Shown here one piece after another: positions 26,186 through 36,728 of a stretch of DNA of 64,000 bases; positions within the stretch are counted from its first letter, which is position 1; every line of letters starts with the position of its first letter. The stretch is taken from assembly GCF_018100985.1 (NCBI RefSeq), contig NZ_JAGJEI010000001.1:434001-498000 (forward strand), in the 5' to 3' direction. Under the pieces are notes generated by a model. That model ran no database searches and had not been told where the DNA came from. It saw nothing but the letters and a program-made list of their open reading frames with translations. A program made the position numbers and the translations under genes. The stretch is from Pseudoalteromonas sp. MMG007 (lineage in GTDB: Bacteria; Pseudomonadota; Gammaproteobacteria; Enterobacterales; Alteromonadaceae).

Positions 26186-28828
26186 ATGGATGAGTTAGTT
26201 GGGTTAGCAGTTATAGCAATGCTAGTTATTGCTGCAGGGGCTTTATGTGGGTTAATTGCATTAATACAATTAAACGGATTAAAGCAAGAAATTGCAGTAT
26301 TGCGGGCTAAAGTAACGAAATTACAAGCCACTAAAATCGCGTCATTTAATAATGCACAGGGTGAGGTAAAAAGCCCTGAACCTAATACTCAGGCTATGCC
26401 TATTAATACTGAGCCACCTTTAGCAGTACAAAGCGCCCCCAATGGCGCGATAAAACACAAGCCGGTAGCGCCTAATAAAGCTAAACCAGCCACGCCTTCA
26501 TTTATTACCACGTTGTTTGAAAAATTACGCACTGGGTTTGAGCAAAACTGGATGACCTGGATAGGCGCAATAGCGCTTGCTTTCGGCGGTATATTTTTAG
26601 CTAAGTACAGTTTAGAAGCTGGGCTTTTATCACCCCTAACGAGGCTTAGTTTAGGTGGCGTATTTGGGCTGAGCTTAATTGCAGTGGCAAGTTACTTACA
26701 TTACAAACGTATTATTTTTGAAGGCTTTAATAACTATATACCGGCAGCGCTTGCCAGCGGCGGTTTTATTACATGCTTTGCATTAACACTTTTAGCTTAT
26801 AGCTCCTACAGCATGATAAGCCCAACAGCTGCATTTATTGTACTGGCGATCATTGCTATAAGTGCCAGTGCTATGGCGCTTAAGCTAGGACCTTTGCTAG
26901 CTGTGCTGGGTATAATTGGCGCATACAGTGTGCCTATTTGGGTTAATACCGGCAGTAATAATTTATTAGCGTTATTTATGTATGTGGGCTTTGTTAGTTT
27001 GTCGGCATCATTGGTTGCACAAAAAGTACAGCGCGCTTGGCTTTGGTACTTATTATGGGCAGGACACATAGGCTGGTATTTAGTCGGGTTTTTAATTACA
27101 GAGTTAAAAAGCAATACACCATGGTTATTTGCAACCTTTGCATTACTGAGTATTGTTGGCTTGATTGCTTTGCCGCGTTTAGGCTTAAAATTGAAAAGCA
27201 TTGAACATCGCCCGCACTCTTTAAAGCGCCTTGTAAAAGTATTACCCGATCACCTCTTATTACTCGCCTTTATAGTCCCGCTAATTTTTACCATGTCGAT
27301 TAGTTATTACACTTTACAGTGGCAAACTATCGGTGTGTTGAGCATTGGTTTGTTATTATTTTTAGTACTTAAAAATAGCCGCTGGGATTTATGGCAAGGG
27401 CTATCGCTTATTATCGCTACGTTAATGATTATAAGTGCAGAGCAAACAAGTTCTTTATCTACTTTTTTTGATGATGGATTATTTATATTTAAAGGCGAAT
27501 ACGGCTTAGGTTTATTGCTTGGTTTTGGCTTTATGGCGTACGGGCTTTATTTTGGTAAAAAACATATTAAACGTTTAGCGTTTCATATTAGTGCAGCGTT
27601 TAGCTTTTTTGTGATGATAGGTACGTTATATTCGCTTATTCCAAATAGCGCATTAAGTACTGCTTACCCTCTTTGGGCTTTTGTATTATTTGTTGTAGCG
27701 GCTATTTTAATTAAGTGTGCGCAGCATAATACAACACTATTTCAGCGTTTTACCTATTGGGTAGGGGCAAATGCTAATATTACGTTAGCAATCACCATGC
27801 TATTAAGCGACAGCGGTTTAACCATTGCCTTAGCTATTCAAGTGCTGTTAATTAGTGTGCTTATAAAACGTTTTAATGTGCCTATGCCGCATTCGCCAAT
27901 TAAAGCGTTAGTGGCTGCTTTATTACTGCGCTTAACGCTTGCGCCATGGACACCAAGTTACGACGCTCTCACATTATTTGGCTTGCACTGGAGTATTATT
28001 GTTTATCCGCTGTGTACCGCATTATTTTTTGCTGCGGCTAAATGCTATAAATCATCGCAATTAAAAGTATGGTTAGAAGGGGCCGCTCTTCATTGTTTAG
28101 CGCTATTTATTACGACAGAAACAAGTTATCAGCTCGTTGGGCATTATCCACAATTTGACTCGCTTAGTTTTTATGAGCAAATATTGCTTACATGTAACTG
28201 GCTTGCGCTGGGCTGCGTTTATTTACATCGCGCTCGTATAGCAGGGAGCTTAGCTAAGCTTTATCAAATTGCAGGGTGTGTATTAGCAGGCGGAGCTGGC
28301 TTTATTTCAGTTAAAACACTACTCGATGACAACCCGTTATTAAGCTCTATTTATATTGGCGAGCTCCCTGTATTTAACTGGCTATTTTTGCTTTGGTTAG
28401 TACCTGCAGGCTTAACGATTTGGTTATATTCACTTATTAAACCTATAAACGCTAAGGTAGCGCCGTTTGTACTGGGTGTTGCAGGTTTACTTGGCTTAAT
28501 TGCTATTAACAGTTTTATTCGCCAATACTGGCAAGGGCCTTATATTTACCTATCAAAAGGGGCAAGTAACGCAGAGCTGTATAGCTATTCTATTATTTGG
28601 CTAATACTAGGCGCCGCTACGGTTATATTAGGGCACCTTAAAAATCAGTTACTCATTCAAAAAATAGGTTTAGGGTTACTCGCTGCGGTTATTGTAAAAG
28701 TGTTTTTAATTGATATGGCTAATTTAACAGGGCTGTTAAAAGCGCTTTCGTTTATTGGCTTAGGGCTCTCATTAGTGGGGTTAAGTTGGTTATTTCAAAA
28801 GCTTAGAAGCCGCTCAAAAGTTATATAA
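26186..28828 (+). CDS. DUF2339 polytopic membrane protein
   Basis: 880 residues. An N-terminal membrane segment and a short coiled coil (GLKQEIAVLRAKVTKLQ) are followed by a Pro/Ala linker and then more than 20 hydrophobic segments starting at NWMTWIGAIALAFGGIFLAKYS. This layout and the NWMTWIGA-type motif match the DUF2339 family of large predicted membrane proteins. Their function is unknown; they resemble polytopic transport or envelope proteins only in topology. A strong terminator follows at 28848. Confidence 0.8.
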   Translation: MDELVGLAVIAMLVIAAGALCGLIALIQLNGLKQEIAVLRAKVTKLQATKIASFNNAQGEVKSPEPNTQAMPINTEPPLAVQSAPNGAIKHKPVAPNKAKPATPSFITTLFEKLRTGFEQNWMTWIGAIALAFGGIFLAKYSLEAGLLSPLTRLSLGGVFGLSLIAVASYLHYKRIIFEGFNNYIPAALASGGFITCFALTLLAYSSYSMISPTAAFIVLAIIAISASAMALKLGPLLAVLGIIGAYSVPIWVNTGSNNLLALFMYVGFVSLSASLVAQKVQRAWLWYLLWAGHIGWYLVGFLITELKSNTPWLFATFALLSIVGLIALPRLGLKLKSIEHRPHSLKRLVKVLPDHLLLLAFIVPLIFTMSISYYTLQWQTIGVLSIGLLLFLVLKNSRWDLWQGLSLIIATLMIISAEQTSSLSTFFDDGLFIFKGEYGLGLLLGFGFMAYGLYFGKKHIKRLAFHISAAFSFFVMIGTLYSLIPNSALSTAYPLWAFVLFVVAAILIKCAQHNTTLFQRFTYWVGANANITLAITMLLSDSGLTIALAIQVLLISVLIKRFNVPMPHSPIKALVAALLLRLTLAPWTPSYDALTLFGLHWSIIVYPLCTALFFAAAKCYKSSQLKVWLEGAALHCLALFITTETSYQLVGHYPQFDSLSFYEQILLTCNWLALGCVYLHRARIAGSLAKLYQIAGCVLAGGAGFISVKTLLDDNPLLSSIYIGELPVFNWLFLLWLVPAGLTIWLYSLIKPINAKVAPFVLGVAGLLGLIAINSFIRQYWQGPYIYLSKGASNAELYSYSIIWLILGAATVILGHLKNQLLIQKIGLGLLAAVIVKVFLIDMANLTGLLKALSFIGLGLSLVGLSWLFQKLRSRSKVI

Positions 28829-28847
28829 TACTGATATTTTATAAAGC

Positions 28848-28875
28848 AAAGCCCAGTAAATATACTGGGCTTTTT
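28848..28875. terminator. Terminator between convergent genes
   Basis: AAAGCCCAGTA and TACTGGGCTTTTT form an 11-bp stem with an AT loop, 19 bases after the DUF2339 stop. It faces the end of the convergent hybrid kinase gene and, having A and T tracts on both sides, may serve both. Confidence 0.8.
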
Positions 28876-28913
28876 GCTGATTTAGCTTAGCAAAAGCTAA
28901 GTAACTAATAAAA

Positions 28914-31900
28914 TTAAGTACTGTGATTAAGCAGTGCTTTTAGCTTACCGGGCTTAATGGGTTTGCTTAAATAATGAATATTAGCGGCTTTGGTTTCTTG
29001 TTTTAGCTCGGTGTCGCGCACTGCGGTAATTAAAATAGCCGGAATATCGCCTTGCCATATTTCTCTGAGCGTTTTAATTAAAGTGATGCCATCGCACTCA
29101 TTGCCTAATTGATAATCCATTAGAATTACATCTGGCGCTTTACTTTGTTTTGCATGCTCAAGCACCTTGTCTACATCGTCAAATAAGGTGTAATTGGCTT
29201 GCCACTTTTTAAGTAAGCTGGCCATAGCCGCTAGGTTTTCTGGGTCGTCGTCAACGGCCACTATATTTATAGCCGCACGGTTTTCTATTAAGCTGCTAGC
29301 GGCTGGTTTTTGTTGTACAAATTGCGCATCGCCGTAGGGTACTTCTATGCTAAAGCGGCTGCCTTTGCCTGGCTCTGAGTGCACATCAAGCTCTAAGCTT
29401 AATAAATCGGCCATACGTTTTACAACGCCAAGCCCGAGGCCTACACCTTTGTTATCACCGGCTTCTATGCGGTAAAAGTCGTTAAATATTTTAGCTTGTT
29501 CTACTTCGCTAATACCTGGGCCTGTATCCCATACTTCTATTCGTAAATTGTGCTTACGGTTCCTACAAGCAATAAGTACCCGGCCTTTGTCGGTATATTT
29601 AACAGCGTTCGATACTAAGTTTTGAATAATACGACGTAGATAGGTTATATCGCTGTGCACTATTTGCTGATTTGATCGCACGCTAAGCTTAAGACCTTTA
29701 TCGCTTGATAAAATAGCGTACTCACTTTGTAGTGGCGCTAAAATATCATCAATAGAAAAATGGCGCGGGGTAGGGGTCATGGCGCCTTGTTCTAGCTTGG
29801 CAATTTCTAATAATGCCGACATTAAATGCACCGTAGAATCTAGGCTATCGCCAAGCTTATCAAAGCTATTTTGATTCGTTTTATCGAGTTGTTTTTCGTC
29901 AATAGCGGCTAGATATAAACGTGCTGCATTAAGTGGCTGCAAAATATCGTGACTCGCGAGCGCTAAAAACCGTGTTTTACTGTCGTTAGCTTGCTCTGCT
30001 TCGCGTTTGGCTAAAGTAAGTGCTTGCTCTGTTTGTACGCGGCTGTCTATTTGTGCTTGTAAATCTTTATTAATGGTTTGCACCTCTTGTGTTCGCGCTT
30101 CTATGCGGTTTTCAAGATCCATGTTTATTTCTTCAAGGGCATTTTGCGTGCTAATGTGATTAGTAATATCTGAAAAGCTCGTTACAAAGCCGCCATCAGG
30201 TAGAGGGTTACCAATCATTTCGTATACTTGGCCATTGCGGCGATGGCGTATAAAGTGATGAGAGCTGCCATTTTTTAAATGCTGAACACGTTTTTCTACT
30301 TGGCGGTCTATTTCGCCGGGGCCACATTCACCGCGCTCTGCGTTGTATCTAATAATGTCTTGTATGGGTTGACCTACTTCTAAAAAGCCTTCTGGGTAGC
30401 CAAACATTTCGCCGTAGCGTTTATTCCATGCAACTAGGTTTAGATCTTTATCGACAACCGAAATACCGTGGCTTAAATTTTCAAGCGAGGTATACAATAA
30501 ATTTTGGTTAAATTGCAGGGCTTGGGTGGTTTCGTCAAAAAAGTTGACTACTTCTTCAAAGGCCATGCGTTTACCCGATGACACCGTATGAATAAGTGCT
30601 TGAGCAGAAGATGCACCTAATACACCGGTTAGTGCGCGCTCGCAGTAAGCTATAAATTCAGGCTCCGGGTGTCCGCTGTTGTCATTTAAATGATGCGCTA
30701 GCGCATAATGAGCTAACACTTGCTGGCTGCGCTGAATGCCTAAAAAGGTTTGCAAAAGTATTTTAAAATCGTAAACCGTGGCTTTAACGTTTTTGTTTAA
30801 GCGGCGAGATAAAATAGCCTGATCTTTAGGATTAACAAATGCAGCTGCTTGAATTTTATCAATTAAGCGCTCCTCTGCTCCTAACGAAAAGCTAATGTAA
30901 CAACCAATATTGGCAAACAACGCAATTAAAGTACCTCGAGTAATAAGCGTTTGTTGCAGCTCGCTATCAATCATTGCGCCAGCATCAAGTATTGGTATCA
31001 TTAAAAATAATATCCAACAAATAAAACCCGCCACTAAGCCAGCATATACGCCATAAGCGTGGCCTTTTCGCCAATATAAACCACCGACAATTGAAGGTAA
31101 TAACTGTGTAACCAACGAAAATGCAACTAATCCCATACTAGCCAATGCACTACTGTGACCAAACCATTGCTGATAAAAATAGGCCAAAATTAATATGCCA
31201 GCAATAGTAAAACGCCTAACAAGTAATATGCGCGATTTATAGCTACTGGTAATTAAATTACGTTTAAATTTACGACGTAGCATAAGAGGTAATACTACAT
31301 CGTTTGAGATCATGGTACTTAGCGTAAGTGTTGCAACGACTATCATAGCAGTTGCAGCGCTAAGCCCGCCTATAAATACAAAGGTGGTTAAAAATGCTTG
31401 GTCGTGAATTAACGGAAGTGCTAATACAAAGCTGTCGGGGGAGAAACCTGAGCCAATATCGGGATGAATAGCAGCGGTGGCAATGGGTAAAATCATCGCG
31501 GCGGTAAGCAGTAAATAAAGCGGAAACGCCCAGCGGGCAGTAAATAAATGGCGCTTGTCTTGGTTGTCGACCACGGTTACATGAAATTGACGCGGTAAAC
31601 ATATAATTGCCGCAGCGGCCATGAGCGATTGGCCAATAAAGTTAAAACTAAAAAAGTTAAAATCGGCCCAGTGCTGCCAAATAGACTCGCTTACTTTGTT
31701 TGAGGTTGCCACAGGCATATTAAAAAGGGTGTAAACAGCTAGCCCTGCTACTGCAACAAGTGCAATAAGTTTTATCATCGATTCAAATGCCACAGCGAGC
31801 ATTAAACCTGAACGGTACTCTGTTACATCCACTTTGCGAGTACCAAAAAATATTGCAAACATTGCCATAATTAATGTGGCCGAAAGCGCGAGCATATCGC

Positions 31901-32354
31901 CCGATATTTTATTACTACTTTGCAGAAGTAAAAAGCTGGTACTAAGGGCTTTTAATTGCAGCGCAATATAAGGAATAGTCGCTAATAATGCGATTAAAGT
32001 AACCATAATTGCAGTGGTTTGGCGCTTGCCATAACGCGCAGAAATAAAGTCGGCAATGGTGGTTATGTTTTGCTTTTTACTGACTAACACCAGTTTGCGT
32101 AAAAACCCTTGGCCGAAAAAAAACAACAGTGCAGGGCCTAATAATATGGGTAAATAACTCCAGCTGCTGGTGGCCGCTGTACCTACAGAGCCATAGTAGG
32201 TCCACGATGTACAATAAATACCTAAAGATAATGAATATACAAAAGGGTGATGGCTTATACGCTTTGCCAATGGTGTTGTTTTATCGCCCCAGTTGGCAAG
32301 CCAAAACAGCACACCTATATAACCTAAAGCAACAATAATGAGTACGGCAGTCAT
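28914..32354 (-). CDS. crbS: CrbS-like hybrid sensor kinase (SSS transporter domain, PAS, kinase, receiver)
   Basis: 1146 residues. Roughly residues 1-500 are a sodium:solute-symporter-type domain of about 13 membrane segments. Then come a PAS domain (LENLSHGISVVDKDLNLVAWNKRYGEMFG), a coiled coil, a HisKA box (RFLALASHDILQPL), HATPase (DTGPGIS, GVGLGLGVV) and a C-terminal receiver with phospho-acceptor Asp near 1080 (VILMDYQL). This is the CrbS/CbrA architecture. CrbS with CrbR controls the acetate switch (acs, actP) in Vibrio and Pseudomonas. It is divergent from the symporter genes; crbR is not in the window. Confidence 0.85.
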   Translation of the reverse strand: MTAVLIIVALGYIGVLFWLANWGDKTTPLAKRISHHPFVYSLSLGIYCTSWTYYGSVGTAATSSWSYLPILLGPALLFFFGQGFLRKLVLVSKKQNITTIADFISARYGKRQTTAIMVTLIALLATIPYIALQLKALSTSFLLLQSSNKISGDMLALSATLIMAMFAIFFGTRKVDVTEYRSGLMLAVAFESMIKLIALVAVAGLAVYTLFNMPVATSNKVSESIWQHWADFNFFSFNFIGQSLMAAAAIICLPRQFHVTVVDNQDKRHLFTARWAFPLYLLLTAAMILPIATAAIHPDIGSGFSPDSFVLALPLIHDQAFLTTFVFIGGLSAATAMIVVATLTLSTMISNDVVLPLMLRRKFKRNLITSSYKSRILLVRRFTIAGILILAYFYQQWFGHSSALASMGLVAFSLVTQLLPSIVGGLYWRKGHAYGVYAGLVAGFICWILFLMIPILDAGAMIDSELQQTLITRGTLIALFANIGCYISFSLGAEERLIDKIQAAAFVNPKDQAILSRRLNKNVKATVYDFKILLQTFLGIQRSQQVLAHYALAHHLNDNSGHPEPEFIAYCERALTGVLGASSAQALIHTVSSGKRMAFEEVVNFFDETTQALQFNQNLLYTSLENLSHGISVVDKDLNLVAWNKRYGEMFGYPEGFLEVGQPIQDIIRYNAERGECGPGEIDRQVEKRVQHLKNGSSHHFIRHRRNGQVYEMIGNPLPDGGFVTSFSDITNHISTQNALEEINMDLENRIEARTQEVQTINKDLQAQIDSRVQTEQALTLAKREAEQANDSKTRFLALASHDILQPLNAARLYLAAIDEKQLDKTNQNSFDKLGDSLDSTVHLMSALLEIAKLEQGAMTPTPRHFSIDDILAPLQSEYAILSSDKGLKLSVRSNQQIVHSDITYLRRIIQNLVSNAVKYTDKGRVLIACRNRKHNLRIEVWDTGPGISEVEQAKIFNDFYRIEAGDNKGVGLGLGVVKRMADLLSLELDVHSEPGKGSRFSIEVPYGDAQFVQQKPAASSLIENRAAINIVAVDDDPENLAAMASLLKKWQANYTLFDDVDKVLEHAKQSKAPDVILMDYQLGNECDGITLIKTLREIWQGDIPAILITAVRDTELKQETKAANIHYLSKPIKPGKLKALLNHST

Positions 32355-32765
32355 GTTGTTATTAACCTTATTAGTAAAACATTTCCCTCAACCTTGAGAG
32401 CATTAACACAATACCAGAACTGGCAATAAGTGTGCGTGCAGATTTTTATTTTAAAACGCGCTTATTTTTATAATCTATTGAATATATTAAGTAAATTTAT
32501 ATTTGGTATTTTTATTAGACTAATGTCGCATTATTGACCAATTTAGAGCTACTGTGCTTTATAACTTCTTACCTAATACCATAACGTCATGAAAATTCTA
32601 TCTTTTGTGGTTGCTTGTTAAATGTTGTTTTACAGTTTACGTAAACGTTAACAGGCTGTTACGACTATGGTCTCAATTCAATATTTAAGCTGCGTTGCTA
32701 AATTGATTAGCGAAGATAAAAAACCACCCATCGCGATATTGCGATGCTTAAAGGGGAAAATAAAA
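32355..32765. promoter_or_regulatory. Divergent control region between crbS-like and symporter genes
   Basis: 411 bases with no gene. It must hold the promoters of both transcription units. The clearest motif is a perfect 12-bp palindrome GTTTACGTAAAC at 32635-32646, about 120 bases before the DUF4212 start, a plausible operator. AGGGGAAAATAAAA before 32766 is the ribosome site of the DUF4212 gene. An in-frame upstream start at 32667 is less likely. Confidence 0.5.
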
Positions 32766-33029
32766 ATGGCTTTTAAAGATGAAGAACAAGCAAAAGCTTA
32801 TTGGGCAGAAAACATTTCACTACTGTTTAAATTACTAGCAGTGTGGTTTGTGGTCTCGTTTGGCTTTGGCATATTACTGGTAGATGTACTTAATGAAGTA
32901 CGTTTTTTTGGGTTTAAACTTGGCTTCTGGTTCTCCCAGCAAGGCGCGATTTACACCTTTGTTGCTTTGATTTTTGTGTACGTTTTCAAAATGAATACGT
33001 TAGATAAAAAATACGGCGTAGACGAATAG
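32766..33029 (+). CDS. DUF4212 small membrane subunit of a sodium/solute symporter
   Basis: 87 residues with two membrane segments (SLLFKLLAVWFVVSFGFGILL and GAIYTFVALIFVYVFKM) separated by FGFKLGFWFSQQ, which fits DUF4212. This family is nearly always encoded directly upstream of VC_2705-type sodium:solute symporters, as here (10 bases apart), and is presumed to be an accessory subunit. The ATG at 32766 with AAGGGGAAAAT upstream is chosen over one 33 codons earlier, whose extra residues are not conserved-looking. Confidence 0.85.
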   Translation: MAFKDEEQAKAYWAENISLLFKLLAVWFVVSFGFGILLVDVLNEVRFFGFKLGFWFSQQGAIYTFVALIFVYVFKMNTLDKKYGVDE

Positions 33030-33039
33030 GAGCTAAGCA

Positions 33040-34764
33040 ATGGATGTTCAAACACTCACATTTATAATTGTTGGTTTAAGCTTTGCGCTTTATATCGGCA
33101 TTGCAATTTGGGCTCGAGCGGGCTCAACTAAAGAATTTTACGTAGCGGGCGGCGGCGTACCACCACTTGCTAATGGTATGGCAACAGCTGCCGATTGGAT
33201 GAGCGCCGCGTCATTTATTTCAATGGCGGGTATTATTTCGTTCGCAGGGTATGATGGCGGCGTTTACTTAATGGGGTGGACCGGCGGTTATGTATTACTC
33301 GCTATGTGTTTAGCGCCTTACTTACGTAAATTCGGCAAATTCACGGTACCTGATTTTATTGGCGACCGTTACTATTCACAAACAGCGCGTGTTGTTGCTA
33401 TTTTGTGTGCCATCTTTATTTGTTTTACTTACATTGCAGGGCAAATGCGCGGCGTAGGCGTGGTATTTTCTCGCTTTTTAGAAGTAGAAATTGAAACCGG
33501 TGTATACATTGGTATGGTGATTGTATTCTTTTATGCAGTACTTGGCGGCATGAAAGGCATTACCTACACGCAAGTAGCACAGTACTGTGTGCTTGTATTT
33601 GCTTACCTTGTTCCTGCTATTTTTATCTCGATGATGATGACAGGCCACTTCTTCCCACAAACAGGGTTTGGCGCCACACTTATTGGCACCGACGGCGTTT
33701 ATGTTCTCGATAAGTTAGACGGTTTAAGTGCAGAGCTTGGCTTTGCCCAATACACCGAAGGCTCTAAGAGCATGATTGACGTATTTGCAATTACAGGTGC
33801 GTTAATGGTGGGTACTGCTGGTTTACCACATGTAATTGTTCGCTTTTTCACTGTACCTCGTGTTAAAGACACACGTATTTCAGCAGCGTGGACACTGGTA
33901 TTTATTGCTATTGTTTATACCACAGCACCCGCGGTTGCCTCGTTTGCTCGTGTAAACATGATTGATACCATTAACGGCAAAGACGGCAGTGGTACAGAGT
34001 ACGCAGAAGCACCAGCGTGGATTAAAAACTGGGAACGCACAGGCCTTATTATCTTTGATGATAAAAACGGTGATGGCAAAATGTTCTACACAGCGGGTAA
34101 AATTGAAGATCCAAATAGCGCAAACGAAGTAAAAGTAGACCGCGATATTATGGTGCTTGCTAACCCTGAAATTGCCAACTTACCAGCATGGGTAATTGCC
34201 TTAGTAGCCGCAGGGGGTATTGCAGCAGCACTCTCTACCACCGCCGGTTTACTGCTGGTTATTTCGACCTCCGTGTCGCACGATTTACTCAAGCGCACCC
34301 TTAAACCCGATATTAGCGATAAACAAGAGCTACTGGCCGCTCGATTAGCTGCGATGGTTGCCATTGTTATATCCGCGTACTTTGGTATTAATCCGCCAGG
34401 GTTTGTAGCATCGGTGGTCGCGTTTGCATTTGGTTTAGCGGCGGCGAGTTTCTTCCCAGCAATTATTATGGGAATATTCTCTAAAACAATGAATAGAGAA
34501 GGCGCAATTGCCGGCATGGTAACGGGTATTGGCTTTACCGCTGCGTATATTATCTTCTTTAAGTTTGTAAGCCCTGAGTTAAATAGTCCTGAAAACTGGT
34601 TCTTAGGTATTTCTCCAGAAGGCATAGGCCTAGTTGGTATGATTATTAACTTTGTAGTTGCAGCGACTGTACTTAAGTTTACTCAGCCTACACCTGTTGA
34701 AATTCAACAAATGGTTGAAGGTATTCGTAATCCTAAAGGGTCGGCTGGAGCACATGCTCACTAA
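33040..34764 (+). CDS. actP: VC_2705-type sodium:solute symporter, probable acetate symporter
   Basis: 574 residues with about 13 membrane segments. SSS-family landmarks are FYVAGGGVPPLANGMATAADWMSAASF near the N-terminus and GTAGLPHVIVRFFTVPRVKDTR in the middle. It contains a longer extracellular loop (residues 310-375). With DUF4212 upstream and a CrbS-like kinase divergent, acetate or another short-chain carboxylate is the likely substrate; the gene symbol rests on this context rather than on unique residues. AGGAG precedes the start by six bases. Confidence 0.82.
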   Translation: MDVQTLTFIIVGLSFALYIGIAIWARAGSTKEFYVAGGGVPPLANGMATAADWMSAASFISMAGIISFAGYDGGVYLMGWTGGYVLLAMCLAPYLRKFGKFTVPDFIGDRYYSQTARVVAILCAIFICFTYIAGQMRGVGVVFSRFLEVEIETGVYIGMVIVFFYAVLGGMKGITYTQVAQYCVLVFAYLVPAIFISMMMTGHFFPQTGFGATLIGTDGVYVLDKLDGLSAELGFAQYTEGSKSMIDVFAITGALMVGTAGLPHVIVRFFTVPRVKDTRISAAWTLVFIAIVYTTAPAVASFARVNMIDTINGKDGSGTEYAEAPAWIKNWERTGLIIFDDKNGDGKMFYTAGKIEDPNSANEVKVDRDIMVLANPEIANLPAWVIALVAAGGIAAALSTTAGLLLVISTSVSHDLLKRTLKPDISDKQELLAARLAAMVAIVISAYFGINPPGFVASVVAFAFGLAAASFFPAIIMGIFSKTMNREGAIAGMVTGIGFTAAYIIFFKFVSPELNSPENWFLGISPEGIGLVGMIINFVVAATVLKFTQPTPVEIQQMVEGIRNPKGSAGAHAH

Positions 34765-34786
34765 GCCTACTTATTTATAAAGCACC

Positions 34787-34813
34787 AAAAGCCCGACTTT
34801 AGTCGGGCTTTTT
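34787..34813 (+). terminator. Rho-independent terminator after the symporter gene
   Basis: AAAAGCCCGACT, two-base loop region, AGTCGGGCTTTTT: a 12-bp stem with T tail, 22 bases after the symporter stop codon. Confidence 0.9.
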
Positions 34814-34857
34814 ATTTGTATAAATAATGAGTACATTGGAGCAGTGTATACTTTTTA

Positions 34858-36708
34858 ATGAGTGCAACAATGAGTGTAGAACAACAAGAAGTAGCCCAGT
34901 ATGTGTGTATGCAAGCGCCTTTTAGTATGCTGCAAACAAGTGCATGCGAATACTTTGTAAGCCATTTAGATTGTGTTTACCTAACACGCGAAAATCAAAC
35001 TCAATGGCTGCAAAGCGAAAGCCCAAAGCTCTTTTTAATTCGCTCAGGTTTATACGATTTGGTTGATGCCAAAGGCAATGTAATAACGCGTTTAGCGCAA
35101 GGTGACTATTTTGGTTACCCCTCGCTTTTAATCGGTGAAGCAATACAAAATAGGTTAGCGGTTCAAAAAGAGGGTATAGTGTATATGCTCAGCCAAGAGC
35201 ATTTTGATTTTTTACGCCGTGAATACAAACCGTTTGAACAATACTTTGTAAGAGCACACGCAAACCGTTTACTCTCATCACATTATAAAAGTAAAAACGA
35301 TAGCTGGTCTGAGCGCAAAATATCTGAGCTTATGACCCGTAAAGCGATAACTTTAGCGCCCGATGCGAGCATTAGACAAAGTGCTAAAAAAATGAAAGAG
35401 CATGGTGTGTCATCAATTATGATCACCGAACATGCCCATTTAGTCGGTGTAGTTACTGACCGCGATTTACGTAACAGGGTACTTGCCGACGAAGTAAACC
35501 CACAAGAAGCTGTTAGCAGCATAATGACCGCTAAACCCAAGTTTATTTTTGAAAATAACCGCGTGTTTTCTGCGCTGCATTTAATGCTTAAATACAATAT
35601 TCACCACTTACCTGTACTTGATGAAAACCATAAACCATTGGGTATGCTTACTAGCACCGATTTACTACGCCAGCAAAAAAGCGACCCAGTTCAGCTCATT
35701 GGCCGCATTTATAAAGCGCATACTATTACTGACTTAAAACGCTACGCAAAAGAAATTCCTGAGCTCCTGCGTAGTTTTTCATACAACATTGATGATATAT
35801 CACTAATTGGTAAATTATTAAGTGGTTTAACCGATGCACTAACATCGCGCCTTATTCATTTATTTCAAGAAGATAATGGTGCAGCGCCCACCAGTTTTAG
35901 CTTTATTTGTTTTGGCTCGCAAGCGCGAGAAGAGCAAACCCTGCACTCAGACCAAGACAACGGTTTACTACTGCCTGATGATTTAAGTGATGAACAACAC
36001 GCTTACTTTAAACATATGGGGGAGTTTGTTTGTGAACAGTTAGTAGAGTGCGGAATTAGACGTTGCCCTGGAAATATTATGGCCAGCAGCGATTTATGCC
36101 GAATGAGTATAAGTGACTGGTGTGAGCGCTTTTTTAAATGGATAAAAAGCCCAACGCCAAACGCCATGCTTAACTGCAAAATATTTTTTGATTTGCGCTT
36201 TATTGAAGGCTCAAATGCCTTGTACAGCAGCTTTTGTGAGCAGCTTACTCGCATATCTCGCAATGAATTATTTTATGCCGCTATGGCAACTGATATAAGC
36301 AGTAACAGCGTACCGATTGGTCTATTTAACAAGTTTAAAACCGAAAAAACCGATCAAAATAATAAATACATAGATTTAAAAACACGTGGTGTGGTTATTA
36401 TTAACGACATAGCAAGGTTATACGCACTTAAAGCTGGAATTAGGCGCGCTAATACACAAGAGCGATTAGATGCGCTTTTAAAGCACAGCTTACTCAGTAA
36501 AAAGGATATATATAATTTAAAAGATTGCTGGCGATTCTTAACTCAACTGCGCTTAAGTACTCAAATAAATGAAGAGGGATTGCCAAGTAACTGTATTAAT
36601 CCTGATAAGTTAAACTCGCTTGAGCGCCATCAGTTAAAAGAAGCTTTTTACTTAGTTAAGCACGCGCAGCAAGCCGCCGCGTTTAAATTTGCTCGTGGCA
36701 GTTTATAA
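34858..36708 (+). CDS. cNMP-binding / CBS / DUF294 nucleotidyltransferase-like protein
   Basis: 616 residues. Order of domains: cyclic-nucleotide-binding-like barrel (15-130), a CBS pair (SELMTRKAITLAPDASI... and VSSIMTAKPKFIFENN..., about 150-275), a DUF294 nucleotidyltransferase-like domain with FGSQAREEQTLHSDQDN near 350, and the DUF294 C-terminal substrate-binding helices. The GS...DxD motif is intact, so nucleotidyl transfer is possible, by analogy with GlnD/GlnE. It is linked to acetate symporter genes in many gammaproteobacteria. The exonuclease gene begins 20 bases downstream, suggesting an operon. Confidence 0.85.
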   Translation: MSATMSVEQQEVAQYVCMQAPFSMLQTSACEYFVSHLDCVYLTRENQTQWLQSESPKLFLIRSGLYDLVDAKGNVITRLAQGDYFGYPSLLIGEAIQNRLAVQKEGIVYMLSQEHFDFLRREYKPFEQYFVRAHANRLLSSHYKSKNDSWSERKISELMTRKAITLAPDASIRQSAKKMKEHGVSSIMITEHAHLVGVVTDRDLRNRVLADEVNPQEAVSSIMTAKPKFIFENNRVFSALHLMLKYNIHHLPVLDENHKPLGMLTSTDLLRQQKSDPVQLIGRIYKAHTITDLKRYAKEIPELLRSFSYNIDDISLIGKLLSGLTDALTSRLIHLFQEDNGAAPTSFSFICFGSQAREEQTLHSDQDNGLLLPDDLSDEQHAYFKHMGEFVCEQLVECGIRRCPGNIMASSDLCRMSISDWCERFFKWIKSPTPNAMLNCKIFFDLRFIEGSNALYSSFCEQLTRISRNELFYAAMATDISSNSVPIGLFNKFKTEKTDQNNKYIDLKTRGVVIINDIARLYALKAGIRRANTQERLDALLKHSLLSKKDIYNLKDCWRFLTQLRLSTQINEEGLPSNCINPDKLNSLERHQLKEAFYLVKHAQQAAAFKFARGSL

Positions 36709-36728
36709 GGCGTATTTTAGGAAAGACC

